Source: Brevibacillus_C sp046036945 (lineage in GTDB: Bacteria; Bacillota; Bacilli; Brevibacillales; Brevibacillaceae). From it: a DNA stretch of 64,000 bases. Under the pieces are notes generated by a model. That model searched no databases. It had not been told where the DNA came from and saw only the letters and a list, made by a program, of their open reading frames with translations. Made by a program: the position numbers and the translations under genes. Each line of letters starts with the position of its first letter. Within the stretch, counting starts at the first letter, position 1. The stretch is from NCBI RefSeq assembly GCF_046036945.1, contig NZ_JBJQOQ010000002.1, forward strand, positions 124,001 to 188,000. Direction: 5' to 3'. Of the stretch, positions 1-8,295 are shown piece after piece.

Positions 1-56
1 TTGCAGCCGCAGCCCCCTTTGGTCGTCAGGGATGTAAGTTTTACAGAAGCACTCAC
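1..56 (-). CDS. selD: selenide, water dikinase (SelD), 5' end only
   Basis: The gene starts at a GTG (56-54) and runs off the left edge, leaving 18 codons. The reading is M-S-A-S-V-K-L-T-S-L-T-T-K-G-G-C-G-C, the N-terminal signature of SelD. SelD makes selenophosphate from selenide and ATP. The catalytic position, which is Cys or Sec in this family, is a Cys codon (TGC, residue 16), and a Lys is expected right after the second Cys. A strong ribosome site complementary to AAAGGAGGT lies at 63-71, six bases from the start. It is divergent from mnmH, whose product uses selenophosphate, which supports the call. Only the first residues are visible, so nothing can be said about the rest. Confidence 0.85.
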   Translation of the reverse strand, partial: MSASVKLTSLTTKGGCGC

Positions 57-157
57 GTTTTGACCTCCTTTAATTCATGTATAATGTAAGGTAAGGGTAT
101 CAATCCAAAGATACTTGGCTTCTTCTCTAGCATACCAGAATAAAGGGGATTTTTTCA

Positions 158-1237
158 TTGCAAGAAATCAATGTGGAAGAGATGTTGATAAAAGGCTACG
201 GCAATTTGATTGACGTACGTTCTCCGAGTGAGTTTGCCCGCGACACGATTCCCGGGGCTGTAAATATACCATTATTTAGCGATGCGGAAAGGGCGCAGGT
301 CGGCATCAAATACAAGCAAGAGGGACAAGCCGCCGCCCAGTGGCTCGGGATGCAGATTGTGTCTCCCAAAATGGAGATGCTGATGCAGACGATTCGCGAG
401 CGGGAGTTGGAGGCAGGTGAGCCGCCGACGATCTTTTGTTGGCGGGGCGGGATGCGCAGCCGGGCGATGGCTACTTTTGCCACCTTTGCCGGAATCCCGG
501 TCAGGCGGTTGATCGGCGGATACCGGGCCTATCGCCAGCACGTGGTACAGACGATCGAACCTTTCGAATTAAAGGTACCGCTGATTCTGCTGCACGGTCT
601 TACCGGCGTAGGGAAAACCGAGCTCTTGCGCCGTCTGGAAGCGAAGGGCCTGCCAGTGCTGGATCTGGAACGGATGGCGGGCCACCGCGGCTCCGTGTTT
701 GGACATATCGGCAAAGGGCGTCCGGCCAACCAGAAAATGTTTGATGCACGCCTGTTTGAGACGCTGCAAAAGTACAAGGATGCCCCGTTTTTCTTTATGG
801 AGGCGGAGAGCAAACGCATCGGAAATGCGATCGTACCCGCATTTCTGTACGAGTTGAAGTCAGATTCGATTCACCTCGACATCACTGCGCCGCTCGAGGT
901 GAGAGTGCAGCGTTTGTACGACGAGTACATCGTGCCGTTTTCCTGGCGCCCTGACTTTCGAAAGAATACGATGGATGCCTTCCAGAAGATCGCCCGGAGA
1001 ATTCCCACGGAGCAGGCCCATCTTTTGCGGCAGGCGCTTGAAACAGGGGATTACAAGACGGCGATCGCCTCTCTGCTGGTCCATTACTACGACCCGCGTT
1101 ATACCCATAAGCAGGGAAGCGATGGCTATACCGGGGATTTTTACGAGGTGGACGCCACCCGGCTGGAGGATGCGGAAGCCGACATCATAAAATTCGTTGA
1201 ACAGCGATTCCCCAATGGGCTGCATGTGATACAATAA
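158..1237 (+). CDS. mnmH: tRNA 2-selenouridine synthase (MnmH/SelU/YbbB)
   Basis: Replaces sulfur by selenium in 2-thiouridine at the wobble position of Lys, Glu and Gln tRNAs, by a geranylated intermediate, using selenophosphate. The 359-residue protein has the family length. An N-terminal rhodanese domain holds the motif DVRSPSEFARDTIPGAVNIP (about residues 19-38) and the catalytic loop FCWRGGMRSR with Cys94. A C-terminal P-loop domain starts near residue 140 with GLTGVGKT (147-154). The TTG start at 158 is chosen because AAAGGGG lies seven bases upstream; no better in-frame ATG exists. The neighbour selD supplies selenophosphate. A TATAAT-like hexamer at 80-85 may serve this gene, but no well-spaced -35 was found. 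Confidence 0.93.
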   Translation: MQEINVEEMLIKGYGNLIDVRSPSEFARDTIPGAVNIPLFSDAERAQVGIKYKQEGQAAAQWLGMQIVSPKMEMLMQTIRERELEAGEPPTIFCWRGGMRSRAMATFATFAGIPVRRLIGGYRAYRQHVVQTIEPFELKVPLILLHGLTGVGKTELLRRLEAKGLPVLDLERMAGHRGSVFGHIGKGRPANQKMFDARLFETLQKYKDAPFFFMEAESKRIGNAIVPAFLYELKSDSIHLDITAPLEVRVQRLYDEYIVPFSWRPDFRKNTMDAFQKIARRIPTEQAHLLRQALETGDYKTAIASLLVHYYDPRYTHKQGSDGYTGDFYEVDATRLEDAEADIIKFVEQRFPNGLHVIQ

Positions 1238-1267
1238 CGCGGAATCAACAGAAAGGGGCGGTTGTCT

Positions 1268-2380
1268 ATGTTGGATCCACGGATCGCAAAACTGGCGGAA
1301 AATCTGCTGGATTACTCTGTCCGGCTCGGGGCAGGGGAAAATGTCATGATCGAGGTGCGGGGGGAAGGAGCCGCGCTGGCCAAGGAACTGGTCAAGCAGG
1401 CGTACGTACGGGGGGCTTACCCGCATGTCCGCCTCCTGGATATGGCGATTCAGCGGGAGTTGATGATGCACACATCGGAAGAGCGGGCCGGGTTCATCAA
1501 ACGCTGGGAGGAGCCGATGTGGCAGGAGATGCAGGCATTCATCGTGATCGCCGGAGCTTCCAATGACAGCGAGATGTCGGATGTGCCGGTGGAGAAAAGG
1601 CTTATCCAGCAAAAGGTGATGAAGCCGATCAGCGATCACATCACCGCCAACCTCAAATGGGTGCTGCTGAATTACCCGACTCCATCGATGGCGCAAAAGG
1701 CCAACATGTCTACAGACGGTTTTGCCGACTTTTACTACAATGTCTGCACGGTCGACTACAAAAAAATGAAGGCTGCCTTCCTGCCGCTGAGGGAAATGAT
1801 GAATGGAACCGATCAGGTCCGGCTGGTCGGACCGGGAACCGATCTGACTTTCTCCATTAAAGGGATTCCCAACGTGATCTGTGCCGGGGAAAACAACATT
1901 CCGGACGGCGAAATCTTTACCGCGCCCGTGCGTGATTCGGTGCAGGGAACGATTACGTTCAACACCGAGAGCCAGTACCACGGAACAAAATTTTCCCAGG
2001 TGCGGCTCACCTTCGAGCAAGGGAAAATCGTGGAGGCGAGCGCTAACAATACCGAACGGCTCAATCAAATCCTGGACAGCGACGAAGGAGCCCGCTATAT
2101 CGGGGAGTTCGCCATCGGGGTCAACCCGTACATCCTGCACCCGATGAACGATATCTTATTCGACGAAAAGATTGCCGGCAGTTTCCACTTTACGCCCGGG
2201 CAGGCTTACGAGGATGCCGATAACGGGAATCGCAGCACAGTACACTGGGATATGGTAAATATCCAGCGTCCCGAGTACGGCGGCGGGGAAATCTGGTTTG
2301 ACGGCGTGTTGATCCGCAAAGACGGCCGGTTTGTCCATGAAGCATTACTCGGTCTCAACCCGGAAAACTTGAAATCGTAA
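1268..2380 (+). CDS. M29-family metallo-aminopeptidase (AmpS/PepS/aminopeptidase T type)
   Basis: Cytosolic aminopeptidase that removes N-terminal residues from peptides using a two-metal centre. About 370 residues, the normal size for M29. The C-terminal half carries the acidic and histidine metal-ligand segments of the family: GENNIPDGEIFTAPV, EFAIGVNP, and FHFTPGQAYED followed by VHWDMV. The ATG at 1268 is preferred over the TTG at 1262 because the AAAGGGG at 1252-1258 is nine bases from the ATG and only three from the TTG. It starts 30 bases after mnmH and is probably co-transcribed. A hairpin follows at 2397-2420. Natural substrates cannot be inferred from the sequence. Confidence 0.88.
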   Translation: MLDPRIAKLAENLLDYSVRLGAGENVMIEVRGEGAALAKELVKQAYVRGAYPHVRLLDMAIQRELMMHTSEERAGFIKRWEEPMWQEMQAFIVIAGASNDSEMSDVPVEKRLIQQKVMKPISDHITANLKWVLLNYPTPSMAQKANMSTDGFADFYYNVCTVDYKKMKAAFLPLREMMNGTDQVRLVGPGTDLTFSIKGIPNVICAGENNIPDGEIFTAPVRDSVQGTITFNTESQYHGTKFSQVRLTFEQGKIVEASANNTERLNQILDSDEGARYIGEFAIGVNPYILHPMNDILFDEKIAGSFHFTPGQAYEDADNGNRSTVHWDMVNIQRPEYGGGEIWFDGVLIRKDGRFVHEALLGLNPENLKS

Positions 2381-2396
2381 TAGCAAGCTTTGATCC

Positions 2397-2425
2397 AGCT
2401 CGGGCGTAAGTGTCCGGGCTGTTTT
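2397..2425 (+). terminator. probable terminator after the aminopeptidase gene
   Basis: A nine-pair stem with two G-U pairs (2397-2405 with 2412-2420), six-base loop, followed by GTTTT. The short T tract makes it a weak intrinsic terminator. It overlaps the next promoter. Confidence 0.45.
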
Positions 2426-2451
2426 GCTTCCGGGCCGTGATTCGCTACAAT
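2424..2451 (+). promoter_or_regulatory. sigma-A promoter for the pseudouridine synthase gene
   Basis: TTGCTT (2424-2429), 16-base spacer, TACAAT (2446-2451). It lies 36 bases upstream of the chosen TTG start at 2488. Confidence 0.6.
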
Positions 2452-2487
2452 GTACAGAGAAATTCTTTGACGTCAGGGGGAAGTCCA

Positions 2488-3417
2488 TTGTCATCGTCAT
2501 CGTGGCTCACGTATACTGCAGCTTCGGCAGATGCGGGCTTGACAGTAGAGCAGATAGCCCGGCAAAAACTATCCGTCTCCGGCCGCATGCTGCAGCGGCT
2601 GACCCGGAGCAAAGGGATTCAGCTAAACCGCAAACCCGTTTATCTGCAGCGTCAGGTGAAGGAAGGGGACATCGTCTCCGTTAAGATAGCCGACCAGCCT
2701 CGTTCCCCGGCTCCGCTGCCGCCCGGACATTCGGAGGAGCTCGACGTGCCTGAGATCCTCTTTGAAGACGAGTGGTTCATGGTCGCGAACAAACCGGCGG
2801 GCATGCTGGTTCACCCGGTAAAGAGCGGGCAGACGGACACGCTAATTCACCGGCTCGCTGCGTATCTGCAAAGCGGAGGCACAGCAATGCCGCATTCCGT
2901 CCACCGTCTGGACAAGGAGACATCGGGGGCCGTCCTTCTGGCTAAAAGCAGTTATGCTCATCGACTGGCCGACCAGCTCATCAGGGAAGGCAAGCTGCGA
3001 CGGACATACCTTGCCGTAGCAGAGGGAAGCGTTGAAGCGGAACGGGGAACGATTGAGGCGCCGATAGGCCGCGACCCGCGCCATCCATCGAAGCGGAGGG
3101 TCAGCCCGCGGGGCGACGCAGCGATCACACATTACCAGGTACTGGCCCGGCAAGCAGACGCCACGCTGCTGCGAATCCAACTGGAGACGGGCAGGACACA
3201 CCAGATCCGGGTGCATTTTGCCCATCTTGGCCATCCGCTTGTCGGCGACAGTCTGTACGGAGGCTCAAAACACAGTGGACTGCGCCGGCAAGCCCTGCAC
3301 GCCCACCAGTTGTCGTTTTCCCATCCGCTCAGTGGTGAACAGGTAGAGTGCACGGCATCACTCCCGGAAGATTTGGCGCAGTTGATTCGGGAACGATGGG
3401 GAGAGAATGTGCTGTAA
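2488..3417 (+). CDS. RluA-family pseudouridine synthase (RluD-like)
   Basis: Converts specific uridines to pseudouridine in rRNA or tRNA. An N-terminal S4-type RNA-binding segment (residues about 15-65, ending RQVKEGDIVSVKI) precedes the catalytic domain. HRLDKETSGAVLLAK is motif II with the catalytic Asp; GRTHQIRVHFAHLGHPLVGD is the C-terminal family motif. About 310 residues, as usual for RluD/YlyB/YjbO types. The open frame extends upstream to 2410, but the TTG at 2488 has GGGGGA six bases before it and fits the family N-terminus. A promoter precedes it at 2424-2451. Which uridine is modified cannot be told, since several paralogues occur in Bacillales. Confidence 0.88.
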   Translation: MSSSSWLTYTAASADAGLTVEQIARQKLSVSGRMLQRLTRSKGIQLNRKPVYLQRQVKEGDIVSVKIADQPRSPAPLPPGHSEELDVPEILFEDEWFMVANKPAGMLVHPVKSGQTDTLIHRLAAYLQSGGTAMPHSVHRLDKETSGAVLLAKSSYAHRLADQLIREGKLRRTYLAVAEGSVEAERGTIEAPIGRDPRHPSKRRVSPRGDAAITHYQVLARQADATLLRIQLETGRTHQIRVHFAHLGHPLVGDSLYGGSKHSGLRRQALHAHQLSFSHPLSGEQVECTASLPEDLAQLIRERWGENVL

Positions 3418-3432
3418 AGGAACAGGAACATA

Positions 3433-3492
3433 TTTACAAGGAAATCTGTACCGCATATAATGTAATAGGTCGATAGGTTTAAACGTATAAAC
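3433..3492 (+). promoter_or_regulatory. promoter and likely operator of the ArsR-RND operon
   Basis: TTTACA (3433-3438), 17-base spacer, TATAAT (3456-3461). A 16-base imperfect dyad, GTTTAAACGTATAAAC (3477-3492, 14 of 16 positions symmetric), begins about where transcription would start. This is the usual place for an ArsR-family autorepressor site, and the first gene of the operon is such a repressor. Confidence 0.7.
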
Positions 3493-3533
3493 ATGATTGT
3501 CCCATTTACCTTTTCCGGAGAGGAGATTAATTG

Positions 3534-3854
3534 ATGGAGAAAGACCCGTGGGCAGACTGTCCGGGCTTGCAGTTGTTCCAAAAATGCACGCCGTTGTTTC
3601 ATGCATTGGGTGACCCGGCCCGGCAGCAAATCATCTTGCTGCTCGGTTTCTGCCAACAATTGAATGTCAAACAGATTACAGAACAACTATCGCTTTCACG
3701 CCCCGCCATTTCTCATCATTTAAAATTGCTTCGGGATGCCGGGCTCGTTGAAATTCAACAAAAAGGGAAAGAAAACTATTATTCATTGGAAGTCGGACCT
3801 GCACTCGCTCAAATCAAACAGTTGATAGCCGCCATCGAAGAAGAATTGGCGTGA
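3534..3854 (+). CDS. ArsR/SmtB-family winged-helix repressor
   Basis: 106-residue DNA-binding repressor. The winged helix-turn-helix is clear: ALGDPARQQIILLL, then ITEQLSLSRPAISHHLKLL as recognition region, then GLVEIQQKGKENYYSL as the wing. The metal-sensing ELCVC motif of ArsR/CadC proteins is absent. Cysteines are found only near the N-terminus (DCPGLQLFQKC) and before the HTH, so the ligand may not be a metal. The ATG at 3534 is preferred to the TTG at 3531 because GGAGAGGAGA lies at better spacing. It is the first gene of an operon with a membrane fusion protein and an RND pump, and very likely represses it through the dyad at 3477-3492. Confidence 0.88.
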   Translation: MEKDPWADCPGLQLFQKCTPLFHALGDPARQQIILLLGFCQQLNVKQITEQLSLSRPAISHHLKLLRDAGLVEIQQKGKENYYSLEVGPALAQIKQLIAAIEEELA

Positions 3855-3880
3855 CGGGTTCAAAAGATGGGGTGGATGCC

Positions 3881-5122
3881 ATGTTGTGCAAAAAGGGATG
3901 GATCACTGCCGTTGTCATCGGATCCATGCTGGTGACCGCGTGCAGCAGTCAGGGGTCAGACAGTGCTGACCCGCTGCAGCAGGAAGTGAAAAAAGTACAG
4001 GTTTCACAGGTAAAACGAGAGCCGTCGGTCCGTTCTTTTGAACTGTCGGGGACGCTTGAACCCAGCGAAGAAGCAGTAGTCTCGTTTGAGGTGCCGGGCC
4101 GTTTGACACGGCTTGACCGCAGCGAAGGAGACAAGGTAAAGGCAGGGGAGGTTTTGGCCCAGGTTGATACCAGTGAGCTGTCACTGCAGCTCGCCCGCGC
4201 CAATGCCGGGGTAGTGCAAGCGGGGGCCAGCCTGGCAGAAGTGACGAACGGGGCGCGTGAACAAGAGATTACGCAGGCAAAAGCCGCTCTCGACAAAGCG
4301 ACTGTCGCTTACAACCAGGCAAAAAGCGATTATGAGCGTTTTCAAGTCCTCTACCAGCAGAACGCAATCTCCCAAAATGACTACGAGAACATGCATAATC
4401 GATTCGTGCTTGCCGAGAAAGATTTGCAGACGGCGGAGCAGGCGTATTCACTGGTGACGCAGGGAGCCCGTCAAGAGGTTCGCGAGCAGACGCGTTCTGC
4501 CTACGATCTTGCCGTTATTGCCAAGGAGCAGGCTGCGCTTTCCCTTGACAAGACCAGGTTGAAAGCGCCGATCGAGGGGACCGTCATCGCCAAATTATCC
4601 TCGGTTGGCGAACTGATTAATGCCGGCACGCCTATTTACAAGATTGGCAATATTGATGCTTTGAAGGTCGTGCTCCCCGTACCGGACAAGGAGATCGCAG
4701 CCTGGAGGACAGGCGACAGCGTAACGCTTGAGCTCTACGGGGAGAAGCGGGATGGTACCGTGAGCAAAATTTACCCGGCAACCAATCAAAGCACAGGGAC
4801 GATCGGCGTAGAGATAAACGTGCCGAACCCGCAGCACGACTGGTATGCGGGGCAGGTTGTCATTGCTCATCGCGAACTGACAGGCAGCCCAAGCATCTTT
4901 GTCCCGATAGAGGCGGTAATCAGCCGGGGAGAAGAGAAGCCGTTCGTCTTCCTCGCGGTGGACGGAAAAGCGGTCAAAACGCAAGTGACCATCGGAGAAT
5001 TGCACGATAATAAACTGGAGATTTCCTCCGGTTTGCAGGAAGGTGATTTGCTGATCGTCAAAGGCGTGGATCGCCTGTTTGACAAAGACCCGGTCGAGTC
5101 GGCAGGGGGTAGCCAGCCGTGA
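3881..5122 (+). CDS. RND efflux periplasmic-adaptor-type lipoprotein (HlyD/AcrA family)
   Basis: Membrane fusion subunit that pairs with the RND pump encoded next. A lipoprotein signal with lipobox LVTAC (Cys near residue 21) anchors it to the outer face of the membrane. The order is biotinyl-lipoyl-like half (VSFEVPGRLTRLDRSEGDKVKAG), a long alpha-helical hairpin (about 90-220), second lipoyl half (LKAPIEGTVIAKLSSVGELI), then beta-barrel and membrane-proximal domains. The ATG at 3881 is chosen over the upstream GTG at 3851 because GGGGTGG precedes it and it gives a clean lipoprotein signal. Its stop overlaps the pump's GTG start by four bases, so translation is coupled. Substrate unknown. 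Confidence 0.88.
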   Translation: MLCKKGWITAVVIGSMLVTACSSQGSDSADPLQQEVKKVQVSQVKREPSVRSFELSGTLEPSEEAVVSFEVPGRLTRLDRSEGDKVKAGEVLAQVDTSELSLQLARANAGVVQAGASLAEVTNGAREQEITQAKAALDKATVAYNQAKSDYERFQVLYQQNAISQNDYENMHNRFVLAEKDLQTAEQAYSLVTQGARQEVREQTRSAYDLAVIAKEQAALSLDKTRLKAPIEGTVIAKLSSVGELINAGTPIYKIGNIDALKVVLPVPDKEIAAWRTGDSVTLELYGEKRDGTVSKIYPATNQSTGTIGVEINVPNPQHDWYAGQVVIAHRELTGSPSIFVPIEAVISRGEEKPFVFLAVDGKAVKTQVTIGELHDNKLEISSGLQEGDLLIVKGVDRLFDKDPVESAGGSQP

Positions 5123-8100
5123 TCGATTATGCCGTCAGAAAGCGCAAAATCACTCTGTTGTTCTTTGTCATGCTGATCATGATCGGATTGTTCAGCTTTT
5201 TCCAACTGCCCAAGCGCGAGCAGCCGGAAGTCATCATCAACATGGCGATGGTGATAACCGCCCTGCCGGGTGCCTCACCTGAAAAAGTAGAACAGACGGT
5301 GACGAAAAAAATCGAGGAAAAAATCAATGAGCTGCAGGGTTTGAAATCAGTCACGTCAACCTCCAGCTTAGGGTTGTCGACCATTGTTGTGGAAACAAAA
5401 GACGGCGTAGATCCCAAGCAAAAATGGGATGAACTGCGGAAGAAAGTGAAAGACGCGGAAGCGGATTTGCCCGACGACGCCAAACAGCCGATCATCAATG
5501 ACGACCTGAATCGAACCTTTGTCGAAACCATTGCTCTTTCCGCCGATACCTTCGAACAGGTCTACAGCTTGCGGGATCTGGTGAAAAATTGGCGGGAACA
5601 GCTTCGGACCATCCCCGGAGTTGCTGATGTAGGGATAACCGGCTTGCCTGATCAGGAGGTGCGAATCGACATTGACACCCAGAGACTGCAGCAGTACGGG
5701 ATCTCCTGGGGGCAAGTCATGTCGGCGATCAAGGCGGAAAACGAAAAGACGCCGCTGGGCGACCTGGTTGTCCAAGATCGGACCTACCAGCTAAAACTAT
5801 CCGATACATACGATGCGGCCGCGTTGAACAATATTATCATCTCCCGTACCCATGAGGGCTTTCCGGTTTACCTCAAAGATGTGGGGAGAGCGGTGCTGAC
5901 CACGAAAAAAGCGGATCTTTACGCGTATTTTAACGGCAGACCTTCCATTTCGCTCAGCATCAACGCGGAGACAGGCAGCGATGTCCCCTCGCTGCAGCGG
6001 CGCGTGAACGAAATGATGCAGACACTGGAAAAGTCGCTGCCGGTCTGGGCCGAAAAAACTTCGATCTACTCGCAGAACGAGCGTGTGGATGAGTTGTTTG
6101 GCGAGCTTTCCCGCGAGATGCTGATCGCTATCATCTCGGTTCTCGTCGTCTGTACACTTGGGCTGAATCTGACGACCTCGTTCGTCGTGGCCCTGGCTAT
6201 TCCCATCTCCATTGCGATTGGGTTCATCCTGCTGCCGATACTGGGGATTTCGCTGAATATGATTTCGATCGCTTCCCTCATTATCGTGCTCGGCATCCTG
6301 GTCGATGACGCCGTCGTGGTGAATGACAACATCGAGCGCCGCCTGTCTGTTTTAGGTGAACGGCCCTTTGAAGCGGCGGTAAATGGTACCAAAGAGGTGG
6401 CTATTTCGATCGTGACGGCCACGCTGGCGACGATCGCCGCATTCATGCCGCTGATGTTTTTGAAGGGGAATGCCGGGCAGTTTATCAAACCGGTGCCGGT
6501 GATTATCTCTTCGGCGATGCTGGCATCTATGGTGATGTCGCTGACGATTATCCCCATATACCGCAAGTGGAATGAAGAGCGCCGAAAGAAAAGTGCAGAC
6601 AGATACCGCAAAACGCCCGGATTACTGGGCAAGCAGATCAACAGCCTGACCAGATGGTATGCCGACAAGCTGATGCCCAAAGCACTGAAGCGACCGCTGC
6701 GGACAGGGTTGATCGGCGTGCTGATCGGGACTTGTGGATACGGTTTGGTGCCGTTTACGCCCGTCGAACTGTTTCCTCTCGATGATCGCGACCAATTTAT
6801 AATCAATGTCAATCTGCCGGTTGGAGGCAGCATCGAGGCGACAACCGAGGTTGTCAAAGGCATCTCGGACTGGATGCTTCAACAGCCCGGGATTAAAACG
6901 GTCGCGGGATACAGCGGGGGAAGCGCACCGAAGATGTTCGGCGGAGACACAGGAGCAGGTGACGGCATCGAGGTCGGCCAGTTGGTCGCAAGGTTCGATA
7001 AAAAACAGGTGAAGCTGGAAGAAAAGCTGGAGGAGTGGAGGAAGCAGCTAGTCGGGTTGTATCCACAGGCAAATATCGTCTTGAAGCAGTTGGAAGCGGG
7101 TCCACCGGTGGGTGATCCAATTGTGATCCGTATTTATGGGGAGGACATGGCCGTTTTACGTTCACTAGCCGAAGAACTGAAGCAAAGAATCGCAAAAGTG
7201 CCCGGCACGTACGAAGTGAATGACAACCTTGGCATCGAACGCTATACACTGGAGTTTCAAGTAAACCGCGAACTGATGGATCAGAAGCTGGTCAATTCGG
7301 CCGATCTTTCACGGACGCTGCGGCTGGTCAGCGAGGGAATCCCCGTCGGCCAGTTTGACAATGGCAAAGATCTGTACGATATCCATCTCTACGCCGATAA
7401 ACAGGGCAGTGACATGTCAACGCTGTTCCAGCGCCTGACAGTGCCGAACGCACTAGGACAGCAGATACCCGTGTCCGAAATCGCCCAAATCAAGCCGGAA
7501 TTCAGCATCCAATCGATCAAACACCGCAATTTGACGCGGGCCGTGACTGTTTACAGCGATGTGAAGGGACGGACCGCCACAGAGGTCATGAATGATGTGA
7601 AGCCGCTGTTGCAGGAAATGTCCTTGCCGGAAGGGTATCGCCTGGAGACAGGCGGGGAAACCTCCGAACAGGCCGATATATTTATCGACATGGGGAAATT
7701 GTCTGTCATCGTAGTGTTTTTAATCGTCATTTTGATCGCGATGCAGTTCTATTCGCTGAGTTTGCCGATTCTCGTGATGAGCACCGTCTACCTCTCGACT
7801 GCGGGCAGCATGATTGGGCTGTTCCTCACGCAGATCCCGCTCGGCTTTATGACGATGATGGGAGTCATTTCGCTATCCGGGATTGTCGTCCGCAACGGAA
7901 TTGTGTTGATCGAGTTTATCGAGGACGCCCGGCATGCCGGCGTAGAGCTGAAGCATGCGGTGATTCAAGCGGGGGAAGCGCGGCTTCGGCCCATCCTGTT
8001 GACCACGTTTACAGCAGTGGCCGGTCTCATGCCGCTGGTCATTTCCGGCGACGTGCTGTTTCAACCGCTCGCCGTGACGATCATTTTTGGACTGCTGTTT

Positions 8101-8205
8101 TCCACAATGCTGACATTGATCGTCGTACCCTCTTTCTACACGGTACTGGCAATCCGCAAGGAAAAGAGAAAGGCAAAAAGGACGGAGGAGGCAGCGGCAG
8201 TTTAG
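5119..8205 (+). CDS. RND-superfamily efflux transporter (AcrB/SwrC-like)
   Basis: 1028-residue inner-membrane proton-driven exporter. TM1 lies at residues 10-30, followed by a large extracellular loop. TM2-6 cover about 335-480, a second loop follows, and TM8-12 cover about 865-1010: the doubled RND plan. The essential adjacent aspartates of TM4 are present in GILVDDAVVVNDNIERR (Asp396-Asp397). In Gram-positives such pumps handle surfactin-like lipopeptides, detergents or other hydrophobic compounds (SwrC in B. subtilis). It is translationally coupled to the adaptor gene by a GTGA overlap and ends in a terminator that includes its own stop codon. No outer-membrane factor is expected in a monoderm. 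Confidence 0.93.
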   Translation: MIDYAVRKRKITLLFFVMLIMIGLFSFFQLPKREQPEVIINMAMVITALPGASPEKVEQTVTKKIEEKINELQGLKSVTSTSSLGLSTIVVETKDGVDPKQKWDELRKKVKDAEADLPDDAKQPIINDDLNRTFVETIALSADTFEQVYSLRDLVKNWREQLRTIPGVADVGITGLPDQEVRIDIDTQRLQQYGISWGQVMSAIKAENEKTPLGDLVVQDRTYQLKLSDTYDAAALNNIIISRTHEGFPVYLKDVGRAVLTTKKADLYAYFNGRPSISLSINAETGSDVPSLQRRVNEMMQTLEKSLPVWAEKTSIYSQNERVDELFGELSREMLIAIISVLVVCTLGLNLTTSFVVALAIPISIAIGFILLPILGISLNMISIASLIIVLGILVDDAVVVNDNIERRLSVLGERPFEAAVNGTKEVAISIVTATLATIAAFMPLMFLKGNAGQFIKPVPVIISSAMLASMVMSLTIIPIYRKWNEERRKKSADRYRKTPGLLGKQINSLTRWYADKLMPKALKRPLRTGLIGVLIGTCGYGLVPFTPVELFPLDDRDQFIINVNLPVGGSIEATTEVVKGISDWMLQQPGIKTVAGYSGGSAPKMFGGDTGAGDGIEVGQLVARFDKKQVKLEEKLEEWRKQLVGLYPQANIVLKQLEAGPPVGDPIVIRIYGEDMAVLRSLAEELKQRIAKVPGTYEVNDNLGIERYTLEFQVNRELMDQKLVNSADLSRTLRLVSEGIPVGQFDNGKDLYDIHLYADKQGSDMSTLFQRLTVPNALGQQIPVSEIAQIKPEFSIQSIKHRNLTRAVTVYSDVKGRTATEVMNDVKPLLQEMSLPEGYRLETGGETSEQADIFIDMGKLSVIVVFLIVILIAMQFYSLSLPILVMSTVYLSTAGSMIGLFLTQIPLGFMTMMGVISLSGIVVRNGIVLIEFIEDARHAGVELKHAVIQAGEARLRPILLTTFTAVAGLMPLVISGDVLFQPLAVTIIFGLLFSTMLTLIVVPSFYTVLAIRKEKRKAKRTEEAAAV

Positions 8206-8224
8206 CTGCCTGCCTCTTTTTTTC
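8188..8224 (+). terminator. intrinsic terminator of the RND operon
   Basis: Outer stem GAGGCA/TGCCTC and inner stem GGCAG/CTGCC around the loop TTTAG, followed by a long run of T. The hairpin contains the stop codon of the pump gene. Confidence 0.85.
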
Positions 8225-8295
8225 GCAGGAAAATGATTGTTTTGTGCTATACTGTACCCAGAAAATACCGCTGGTCGCAAAAGGGGGCATGCCCG

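Noticed and set aside
860..2140. 426-codon open frame on the minus strand opposite mnmH and the aminopeptidase gene
   Set aside because: It is the antisense of two well-recognised genes, shows low-complexity composition rich in His and Arg, and has no ribosome site.
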